DNA of 64,000 nt from Oegoconia quadripuncta (Eukaryota > Arthropoda > Insecta > Lepidoptera > Autostichidae). A program made the position numbers and the translations under genes. The stretch covers positions 27,453,578 through 27,517,577 of the forward strand of contig OX438744.1 of assembly GCA_949316235.1 (NCBI GenBank), given 5' to 3'. Under the pieces are notes generated by a model. The model did not search any database, was not told the origin of the DNA, and was given only the letters and a program-made list of their open reading frames with translations. Of this stretch, positions 46,548 through 57,100 are shown piece after piece; positions within the stretch are counted from its first letter, which is position 1, and each line of letters starts with the position of its first letter.

Positions 46548-47358
46548 GAAACTTCATCATCTTATTCCTGAAAACTTAATGAAAATCAACATTGAAACTG
46601 TCAAAAATAGATGTCTAATTGACCTATAATGAAGTAGTCCGCATTATACTTCCGAAATGCTATAACTTCGGGAGTATAATGCGACTAATTATTTAACCGT
46701 TACCGTACAGCAGTTAATTAGACATCGGACATTTTTTAAAATATTATTTCTCGATGTATGACTAATTTTATACGAACTAAGACGACTTACTAAACACATG
46801 GAATTTTCTGAAATACAATATTTGTATTGAAGTTAGTATATATAGTTACTTCCTGTGTGTGCGTGTGTGAATGATGGGTTGCTCGTCAGCACCTGAAATA
46901 CAAAAAGTCGGTCTTCTGCGCTGCGCCTTTTTACAAACACAGAGTTGTTTTTACCCGACTGCCCAAGGAAAGAGGGTAATGTTTTCCGAGTGTATGTATG
47001 TATGTATATAAGGTCTAACAAAATTAACCCGACAAACCTGTATGTGATACAATTTATACTATTTTATCAACTATTTTACTTACCCTAATCATTGCAAATA
47101 AATGTATTCTATTCTATTCAAACGGTTGCAAAGTGTATATATAAGATGTACCTATTACGAAAAAAATAAATCATTAAAGTTAACAGATTGGTAACATAAA
47201 ACCGTTGTAAAATAGCGCAATTGGTCCCCAGATCTTAACAAAATTTAAAACATACATAAAATAAATGCTTGTAAAAAATACTGACGAACATAAGGTATTG
47301 TTTATAATCTGCAGGGCGATAGGCTGATTCCGAGCAGGCGGAACCGAAGACAAAGCTT
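46548..47358. other. Spacer upstream of gene B
   Basis: Holds a short repeat ending in (tatg)n at 46985-47008 (ttacccgactgcccaaggaa), repeated at 49083-49142, and a LINE tail (caaataaatgtattctattc at 47094). No gene. Confidence 0.5.
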
Positions 47359-47514
47359 GTGGTGATACCTACAGAACTCTCTAGTAGCGAGTTCTACTCG
47401 CACTTGTCCGTCATCTTATAAGATAAGAGTAATAATCTCTTTGCTGATAAAAGAGATGGAAAAGAAATTCAAGATTATCGTCATTCACTTGACTTCCGAC
47501 TTCCGTGACTGCGC
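47359..47514 (-). promoter_or_regulatory. Shared upstream block, gene B (GATA-rich)
   Basis: About 1.1 kb upstream of the first-exon-b ATG. Blocks gcgagttctactcgca, ttataagataagagtaataa, tctttgctgataaaagagat and cattcacttgacttcc match 37159-37300. In minus orientation it gives TTATCAGC and CTTATCTTATAAG, GATA sites and a TATA-like element. Confidence 0.55.
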
Positions 47515-47665
47515 TACATAGTAACCTATGGATGTTAAAATTTACAAAGCGGAGTTCAGCTATTTTGGCAACGTCAAAAAACTGTTGTGATATAGTGCCA
47601 AATAGTGCCTTTGGGCACTATTTGGAAAAAATGGTGCCACTGTAGTTTAAGTTCAATATTATATT

Positions 47666-48085
47666 GGGTCTTTACCTATGAAATTGGAGTTTTTTTTCTT
47701 CGTTAATCATATGTACCAATTCCTGCGATTCTCAAAGCTATATCCAAATTTGTTGTTTATTTGGAAAATGGAATATTATTTCAACGTTTCACATGAAATA
47801 TTTTTTTTATTTCTGGGCTAAAATAACATAATAAAAAAAAATTGAACGGAGCTCTTTTCATGTGCATCCCATAATCATTTCTTAGATTCGCTGAAACTTT
47901 TATAAAACGGTTACTTTTAAAAATTAACGCTGCCTATACTTAACTTAATGTTATCCGATAATACACACAAAGTTTAACTAAATTTGGATTTGCCGTTCTC
48001 AAAAAAAAAAACAAAAATATTTGTATGGAGAAAACAGACTTAATGAAATTTTTCATACCAAACGCCAATTTCATAGGTAAGGACC
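47666..48085. mobile_element. TIR MITE family M1, copy 3
   Basis: Termini gggtctttacctatgaaatt and the reverse complement of ggtccttacctatgaaattg are both intact. Same orientation as copies 2 and 4. Confidence 0.85.
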
Positions 48086-48105
48086 TAATACATAAGTGAT
48101 TTGTG

Positions 48106-48287
48106 ACGACATGTTTGGTGTAGTGGTTAGAAACTCTGCTGCTATACCAAAAGGTCGCGGGTTCGAATCCGGCTAGGGACATGTTTGTATGATGAATACA
48201 GACATGTGTTCCCGAGTTATGGATGTTATTCATTTAGGTACAATAAGTATTTATTTACATAAAAAATGTATTTGTGTAGTTTATACT
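48106..48287 (+). repeat. SINE family S2, truncated plus copy
   Basis: Full tRNA-like head (ggtgtagtggttagaaactc, ggtcgcgggttcgaatccgg) and half the body; joined directly to an S1 fragment at 48291. Confidence 0.8.
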
Positions 48288-48290
48288 AAA

Positions 48291-48369
48291 TATGTACCCC
48301 GCTTGGGATCGAACCCGCGACCTCCGAAACGTAAGCCCAATATTGTTTACATTGAACCACGGAGGCGGT
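48291..48369 (-). repeat. SINE family S1, head fragment
   Basis: gggatcgaacccgcgacctc (B-box, reverse) to gaaccacggaggcggt; only the tRNA-like head remains. Confidence 0.8.
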
Positions 48370-48879
48370 TAACTAACAAATATAATTAAACCACTCTACC
48401 TGCTGCTGCATTTTGCATTATTTTATCAATTTAAAAAGAAGGTAAGACGCATAAAAAGTTTGATTAAGAGGGTTTATTCTGGGTGGCCTCATTGGATAAA
48501 TTAAGATTTCTTTTTCAATATAACATCAATCAAAAATATTGCTCTGATCTGCACTCGTAAAACTTAAAAGCTAATCAGAGTGAAGATTCCAGCAACACAT
48601 GACGGCGCGCGCGCAATCCCCGCTCAACCGCATACCGCCCTCAAAGCTCTCCTGCAGGCCGTCCCTGGGGATCCACTCTCCAATACCATCGTCCCGTCAA
48701 TGGGACATCCAATTGAACTACGGAAGACGACTGAATTATATTGTCTTTTTGAAGGCCCTACCATGTCTTCTTATGCAGGTTCGAACTCCTATGACGTTAC
48801 GTTTAACAGCGATTAACGGTGGTTGTTAGTTACCCTACTTCTAACATAGCTCTTCTATGTCTTCAAGGGATATTGGCTG

Positions 48880-49085
48880 GTCAGATTAGTCCTTCGCGGG
48901 CCGGAGTGAGGGAAACCATCGTGAGGAAACTTGCATGCCTCAGAAATAAAAATTCTAAAGAATGTGAAATCTCCAACCCGCATTGGGCCAGCGTGGTGTA
49001 CTATATGGCCCATACGAGTCATATATGAGGGAAGGCCTATATCCCTGCAGTGGGATGTTTACGGGCTGATGATGATGAAAAATTT
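48880..49085 (+). repeat. LINE 3'-end repeat (catcatcatca family, plus)
   Basis: gaggaaacttgcatgcctca, ccaacccgcattgggccagc, tatccctgcagtgggatgtt and a gctgatgatgatga end: the common insect LINE 3' terminus. ORFs over it are chance. Confidence 0.7.
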
Positions 49086-49334
49086 TTTTACCCGATTGCC
49101 CAAGAAAGGAGGGTAATGTTTTTCGAGTGTATGTATGTATCCTTTGGCCTAAGGTTGTAGGCTAAACGGCTTGACCGATTTCAAAGTGCATGGTGTCGTT
49201 AGATTCGTCTTACCCTGGAGTGTCATAGGATACATTTTATGGTAAAAAACAATCAATCAAGTACACTTTATTGTTTAAGTAAAGGAAGTACCTACATCCC
49301 AATCCAACATGGCGAACGCAAACAAAATATGCTG

Positions 49335-49682
49335 TCGGGTTTCTTGAAATAGTTATATAAGGTTCCAGTAGACATTCAAAATTTGCCTTTAAATAAATTT
49401 AAAGCAATCATAAAATAGAAATTATTAGCAAAAGGCTATTTAAAATCACTGACTATTGGAATGATAAGCAAGCATGGACATAGCTGTCTTATTATTCATA
49501 TAATTATCAAATCACAAATTGTAACCCATAATCTGTTTAAAAGAGCAACCCTAGAGTTTTTTGCTCGTGCGTTTCTGGGGAGTCAGCTTTGTGAATGAGC
49601 AGTAAATTTAAAGGTAATATTAATAGTGACGTTTTCAAGTGATAATTTTATCCTATGAAATAAAATATTTTGATTTGATTGG
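49335..49682 (+). pseudogene. Jockey-like LINE 3' end
   Basis: Decayed C-terminus (VPVDIQNLPLNKFKAII) followed by the family 3'UTR (agagttttttgctcg, gagtcagctttgtgaatgag, gtgataattttatcctatga). Confidence 0.75.
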
Positions 49683-49996
49683 AAATAATATTTGTGCTGC
49701 TCATTCGTTTGGACGAAATGTACAACCATCCCACTCTCACGTCGCGATCGTTGCCATGCTACGGGGGCTCGTACTAGGTAGTTATGTCAGACAACTTGCA
49801 GTTGTTATTATGACGAGAAATTTTTAATTAATCATGACCCGTTTATGCAAAATGACGTCCAAAGAAACTACTTTCTTTTTGATATCTCTAGTCTAGTTAT
49901 AGATAATTTATACACAAGCCTCGCTCTTGGTGTTGCCTCATCAAATATTCAAACTGTTACCTAAGTTGCCGCTAACAATGAGAATTCTTTTGAGTT

Positions 49997-51145
49997 TCAT
50001 GACCCCTCATTCCTCGACGATTCACTTTTTTCTATATCAAGTTGCTTGCCAGCTACTTGCAAAGGTTGTATCTCTTCTTGAATCTTCAGGGGTTCCCCTC
50101 TAAACTCCTCCTCAATTTGCTGCAAAGTCTTCCCCTTCGTCTCCGGCAGCAACCACATTATCACAACTAGAAAATACGTAGTCGCTCCAGCATACACCAA
50201 ATATGTTCCCTGTATACCTATACTGTCTACCAGAGACAAGAAAGAGTTCAGAATTAAAAAATTGAAGAATGCAGTCGCTATGGAGCTTATGCTTCCGCCA
50301 ATACCCCTGTATTGCAAGGGATACACCTCGCCAGCTATAACGGTTGGTAGGGGGAATGTTCCTACAGCCACTGCAAAGAATTGCAAGTTGATGAAAACTA
50401 TAGGTATCCACATTGCTCCAGAGCTAAAAAACCCAGTGATTTTAGCATAAACATATACTGATATGACGACTTGAGCGAAAATACACATGCTCGCTGTAGC
50501 TAGCATCATGGTGCGCCTTTTCCATCTGTGAATGAGGTAAACTGCTAGGAAAGTAAAGAGAAGTCTCTGTCCATCTATGAATACCATCCAAAAATTTACA
50601 TTAGCATCAGAACCCATTATGTGACCCAGGATAACAGTGGGATATGCAGGCATAATGGTGGTACCAGAGATTTGCCGGAGACCGCTGGCATGAATCATTA
50701 ATATTATCGGTTTATAGAATTCCTTTAGTTTTATTGCTACCAACACCTCTTTAAAACCAAGTTTTGGCTTCTTATTGAGGGTCATTGTTGTTTTAATCAA
50801 TTTCTCCAACTCCTGATCTTCATCAAGACCTCGTAGCCAGTGGAAGACCCGTTTACATTCATCATAATCTCCTCTAATGGCTAAATAACTTGGCGATTCA
50901 GGACAGTATAGTGTCAAGACCGTGCTGGCAAACGGGAGGAGCATGCAGACCAGCGCGGTCTGCTGCCATGAGAGCAGAGTTCCGATGAGGTGAACGAAGA
51001 AAAACCCGAAGGATTGTGATAGTGAGATGATGGTGAGGAAAGCACCCCGATGCTTGGGGCTGGTGTATTCGCCGATGAAAATTGACCGAAGAGGCAGTAT
51101 CATGCCTATCGCGAGCGCCTGCAGAATTCTTCCTACGAGCAATGC
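49997..51145 (-). CDS. Gene C coding exon 4
   Basis: Acceptor cttccag; ALLVGRILQALAIGMILPLR to the NEGS end and TGA at 49997-49999; 383 codons as in gene B. Confidence 0.95.
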   Translation of the reverse strand, partial: ALLVGRILQALAIGMILPLRSIFIGEYTSPKHRGAFLTIISLSQSFGFFFVHLIGTLLSWQQTALVCMLLPFASTVLTLYCPESPSYLAIRGDYDECKRVFHWLRGLDEDQELEKLIKTTMTLNKKPKLGFKEVLVAIKLKEFYKPIILMIHASGLRQISGTTIMPAYPTVILGHIMGSDANVNFWMVFIDGQRLLFTFLAVYLIHRWKRRTMMLATASMCIFAQVVISVYVYAKITGFFSSGAMWIPIVFINLQFFAVAVGTFPLPTVIAGEVYPLQYRGIGGSISSIATAFFNFLILNSFLSLVDSIGIQGTYLVYAGATTYFLVVIMWLLPETKGKTLQQIEEEFRGEPLKIQEEIQPLQVAGKQLDIEKSESSRNEGS

Positions 51146-54100
51146 CTGGAAGTTAATAACATTGAACTATAATATGAAACCATTCATTGCAATACCTACG
51201 TAATATAAAATAATGACTGCTAATTTAAATTTTATGGTTGGTGCACTTTATCTGCCGGTTATAGTTTTCAAACTACCAGCGCTTCCGAAAAAGACCCAAA
51301 AAACCCAGACTCAGACCCAGACACAGACACAGACACAGACACAGACACAGACACAGACATAGACACAGACACAGACACAGACACAGACACAGACACAGAC
51401 ACAGACACAGACACAGACACAGACACAGACACAGACACAGACACAGACACAGACACAGACACAGACACAGACACAGACATAGACACAGACACAGACACAG
51501 ACACAGACACAGACACAGACACAGACATAGACATAGACATAGACAGACATATATTTATGTGAGAAAAGATTAGTTCCCAAATAAGTTGGGTTTCACGATT
51601 TCACGGGAGAGCGCTTCCGCCTTTGGCCTCATCTTCACTAAACATCAGCTGTGTTTGAGATAAAGCTCTAACATAATGCTATTTCAAAAATAAATTAGTA
51701 GATTACCGTGAAGCTTGACGCCATTATAGTGACAATCCAACCCAGGATAGCTGGAGCCGCCGCAGCCAGCAGGATCCACCGTCGGCCTAGCCGGATCATT
51801 AAACTGGGAGTGATAAAGTTTCCGAGCAGTAGTATTGCTAAGACCGATGCTGTAAACAGAACAGATGAAAAATTGTAACTGATCAATCAATTGATCACGA
51901 CAGGTGAAATACAATAGAGTGATGTTAGCGACAGAAGTGCTCTGACACAGAGCTTTCGTGATCCGTTGGCATACAATGTTTTGTAATTAATTAATTAATT
52001 TTTGTTTTGTTCACTTAACTAATACAATAATCGTCTCCGTGGCTCAATGTAAACAACATCGGGTTTACGATTCGGAGGTCACGGGATCGATCCCCAGCGG
52101 GGTATATGTTTAAGTACTCGGTTTGGTTGGTGGTAGGGCATTTTAAATGTCCACCTGGCTAGCTACCACCATCTCATCTTCCTCCAAATGTGTTGGGGTT
52201 TCCGAGTCATTCACCTCATTTTCACTTAACATCAGGTTTGATTAAGGTCAAGTACCAACCCGTTGTGCATAAAAAAACACCAAAAATGGAAAAGTTGTTT
52301 TAAAATCCAATATGTCCGATTACATAAAAGAAATACAACAGCTACCAGTATAATCTGTCAATATAATTAACTCAAATCCAAACTCAAATCATTTATTATA
52401 TATTAGGAAATATGTTACATTTAATCCAACAACCCTAACGTTCATTTTGTACAATACAATAAGAAATGTCAGAATTATAATGTCTATGTTTAAAGAAAAC
52501 TGTAACACTAGCATATTGGAATTGTTATCATTTGTGTCTATATCTAACTAATATTATAAATGTTATGCTAAGGCTGATAAAATAAAAAAGTATTTAATAA
52601 AAAATAAAGCCATAGACATTGCTATATAGCGAGGCAACACGGCCAGTCTTCTGGGTACCATTCCACCTACCAGAGACCAACTAGCCCCATAGTTTTTTAT
52701 TTGTGATGTTTTTTTTATAATAAATTGTATAATTATTGTTTATCAATATTGTACAAATGTTAATAAATATTCTTTAATTTATAAAAAATAAGCAAATATG
52801 TTTGCACATACACACAGCGCCATCTAGTTCCACACTAAGCTACTAGGCTTGTATTATGGATACCATACGGTTTATAAACTACACAAATACATTATTTTTG
52901 TAAATAAATACATGAATAAATGAAAAACATCCATAACTCGGGAACACATGTCTGTATTCATCATACAAACATATGCGCCTAGCGGGATTCGAACCCGCGA
53001 CCTTTTGGTATAGCAGTCAGTATTTTTAACCACTACACCAAACAGGTCGTCATTTATTTGTGTTTTTCATTTTCAAAGTCAAAGTCAAAAAATATTTATT
53101 TCGTAGGATAAAGATTATCACTTGAAAACGTCACATTTTTAATCTTAATATTAAAATTATTGACATTATTGCTCATTCGCAAAGCAGACTCCCCAGAGAA
53201 GAACGAGCAAGAAACTCAACTCTTTTAAATAAGTTTGGGTTACAATTATATTATATTGTATAATTAGGCTGAATATCGCCGAGCGGTCTATGTCCATGCT
53301 AGCTTATCATCCATCTCATATCATAGTCAGAAATTTTATAATAGCCTTTGGTAAATAATGTCTGTTTTATGATGGTTTTGAATTTATTTAAAGGTGAATT
53401 TTGAATGTCCTCTGGAACCTTATTATAAAAGCGTATACATTGCCCCTTAAATGACTTAGTGACTTTGTGTAAACGGCTGGCATGAACAGCAAGTTTATTT
53501 TTATATCTGGTATTTACATTATGTATATCACTATTTTTCTTACACGATTCTATATTTTTTCTTACATACATTAAGTTTTCGTAAATATATTGCGATGCTA
53601 ATGTTAATATATTAATTTCTTTAAATTTATTCCTAAGAGACACTCTGAGGCCTAGTTTGTAAATCGCGCGAACCGCTCGTTTCTGCAGAACAAAGATACA
53701 ATTTATGTCCGCGGCATTTCCCCACAACAGAATGCCGTAGGTCAGTATACTGTGGAAATAACTGAAATAGACCAACCTCGCGGTATCCACATCGGTTAAA
53801 TAACGTATTTTTGTAATCGCAAACACTGCAGAACTGAGGCGCTTCGCTAACTTATCGATGTGTGGACCCCACTGCAGTCCTTTATCCAATGTAATACCTA
53901 GGAATAAAGTAGTCTCCACAAGCTCCAACTCTTCGTTTTTTACTAACACTTTAGTGGCTACCTGTTTGACATTTGGTAGTGAAAACTTTATACATTTGGT
54001 TTTTTTCTCATTAAGGAGTAGATTATTTGTTGTGAACTTTAACCTCATAATAACATGTCGAAGGTTTATTCCGTCGAATTAATACTCTGTCGAACAATTT

Positions 54101-57100
54101 CATGTCGAAGCAGGGTCGTGTCGAACTGGCGGTATTCGAAGATGTGTGTTGTCGAAGTATTCTTCTGTCGCACTAATGCCTGGCGAATATACGTACAGGA
54201 CCCCGATTCTCGCGCGTTCGACATTTACTGTCGATAGACATCCATAGGTTTGTCACTTTTGCGCGCCCTTATTAGTACGATAGAGATAGTTATACCAATG
54301 TCTATCGACAGTGAAATCTCGAACGCACGAGAATCGGGGTCCTGGAGCCTGATTCTCACATACTCGAGATTTCAATGTCGAACGACATCAATAGGTTTGT
54401 CACTTTTACACACGTATATACATTCAGTGTACTAAGTATCGGGAATTTGTCAATAAAACAAAAAATACAAATTATTCATCTAAATTTATTTTATCGCCTT
54501 CAAAGTAGGCCCCATCGCTTGCAATACAACATCTCCACCGCTTCACCCAGTCTTCCATACATTTTTCATAGGCTATTTGCGGTATGGCCTTTAGCTCATT
54601 CAGCGAATTTTCTTTTATGGCTTCTATCGACTCAAAACGTTTTCCTCGAAGTGGTAATTTTAACTTGGGAAATAAAAAAAAGTCAGACGGAGCCATATCA
54701 GGTGAATACGGTGCTTGGTCGAGAACTTTTGTTGAATTTTTCGCTAAAAACTCTTTCACTATAATGGCTGTGTGTGATGGTGCATTATCATGGTGCAGCA
54801 TCCATGAGTTGTGTTGCCACAAATCTGGACGTTTTCGGCGGATACTCTCACGCAAACGCTTCATGACGCCTAAATAATATTCTTTATTCACTGTTTCTCC
54901 CTCTGGAAGGAATTCGGAGTGAACCACACCACGGTAGTCAAAAAAAACTGTCAGCATCACCTTGATTTTGGAGCGACTTTGCCGCGGTTTTTTGGGTTTC
55001 GGCTCGTTTTCGAGACGCCATTCTGAAGACTGTTGGCTTGTTTGCATGTCGTACTCATCAACCCATGTCTCGTCGCCAGTTATTATACGTTTCATAAAGG
55101 TCGGATCCGTAGAAGCTCGGGAAACCATGTCTTCAGCGACATGCTTTCGCTGCGCTTTTGAACAAAATTGAGCTCTTTTGGAACTAGTCGAGCGGCGACG
55201 CGTTTCATGCCTAAAATGTCAATGAGAATGTTGTGGACGGACTTAAAAGATATGTTCACCTCACTAGCCAACTCTCTCAGACACATACGTCGATTTTCGA
55301 GCACTAGCTTCTTGATTCTGTCGATGTTTTCTTTGGTCGTAGCGGTTGAAGGTCTACCAGAACGAGGCAAGTCTACAACTACTTCTCGGCCTTCTTTAAA
55401 AGCCTTATACCATTCATAAGCCCTTGTTTTCGATATACACGATTCGCCGTAGGTATTTCGCAACATTTTTAGTGATTCACCACATGAAATATCATTTGAA
55501 ACACAAAATTTAAGGCACACTCTTTGTTCAACAATATTTTCCATTGTAAAAATCGCCGAGGACTCAAAACTATGACCAACAAAAAGTGTAGTTTAAAACA
55601 AATTAAATGACAGATCCCGCTCAAATTTTGCGCGCTAAATCAGTACAGTGCTACCAACATGCAGTAAAAAAATTAGAACGACCTCTTTTACGCGGGTCTT
55701 TTTATTGACATATTCCCGATACTTTTTACACAGAGTAGTAAGTGTGAAAGAGATAGACATGCCAATGTCTATCGATAGACAAATGTCGAGTGTGCGAGAA
55801 TAGGGGTCCAGGGGGGCGATTCTCACATACTCGAGATTTCAATGTCGAACGACATCAATAGGTTTGTCACTTTTACACACGTATATAAGTGTGAAAGAGA
55901 TAGACATGCCAATGTCTATCGATAGACAAATGTCGAGTGTGCGAGAATAGGGGCCCTGGACCCCGATTCTCGCGCACTCGACATTTCACTGTCGGTAGAC
56001 ATCAATAGATTTGTCACTTTTGCACTCGCATATAAGTGTGAAAGAGATAGATATGTCAATGTCTCTGGCCAGTGAAAAGTCGAGTGCGCGAGAATCGGGT
56101 TCGAAGACCCCAATTCTCGCGCATTCGACATTTCTCTGTCGATAGACATCCATAGATCTGTCGCTTTTGCACATGCATGTAAGTGTGAAAGAGATAGACA
56201 TACCAATGTCTATCGGCAGTGATATGTCGAACGCGCGAGAATCGGGGCCCTGGAGCCTGATTCTCACATACTCGAGATTTCAATGTCGAACGACATCAAT
56301 AGGTTTGTCACTTTTACACACGTATATAAGTGTGAAAGAGATAGACATGCCAATGTCTATCGATAGACAAATGTCGAGTGTGCGAGAATAGGGGTCCAGG
56401 GCCCTGATTCTCGCGCATTCGACATTTCAATGTCGAACGACATCAATAGGTTTGTCACTTTTACACACGTATATAAGTGTGAAAGAGATAGACATGCCAA
56501 TGTCTATCGATAGACAAATGTCGAGTGTGCGAGAATAGGGGTCCTGATCCGTGATTCTCACGCGTTCGAGATTTCAATGTCGACAGACATCAGTATGACT
56601 GTCACTATCACACTTATTAGCAAGTGCGAAAGTGACAAACCTATATGGATGTCAATCGATATTGAAATGTCCAGTGAGCGAGAATCAGGCACCAGTAGAA
56701 ACAATTACTTGTCGAACTATATTGTTTTGAAGTAAGCAACATGTCGAAATAATGAACTGTCGAGGTACAGTCGTAGTAAAAAAAATGTTAAATAAGAAAT
56801 GTATGGAAATAAAGCTAATATTAATAATAATATTGGGGGTTTACCTATGAAATTGAAGTTTTTTTTCTTCATTAATCATATGTACCAATTCCTGCGATTT
56901 TCAAAGCTATATCCAAATTATTTTTTTATTTGGAAAATGGAATATTATTTCAAGGTTTCATATGAAATATTTTTTAATTTCTAGGCTATATCACTTAATA
57001 AAAAAAATTTTAACAGAGCTCTTTTCATGTGCTTCCCATATAATTTCTTAGATTCGCTGAAACTTTTATAAAGCGGTTACTTTTAAAAATTAACGCTGCC

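Larger units (their letters stand above)
54205..56687. repeat. Tandem array of eight about 147-bp palindromic units
   Basis: Units at about 54205-54339, 54351-55806 (interrupted by mariner), 55818-55953, 55965-56098, 56110-56247, 56259-56395, 56405-56541 and 56553-56687. Each reads gattctcgcgcattcgacat inward and mirrors to gtgcgagaat outward, with ggtttgtcacttttacac and gtgtgaaagagatagacat in the middle. Start-to-start spacing is 145-149 bp once the mariner is removed. Confidence 0.9.

Noticed and set aside
51268..51580. Long Ser/Val and Cys/Val repeat ORFs on the minus strand
   Set aside because: They are translations of the CAGACA microsatellite; no start context, splice link or domain.
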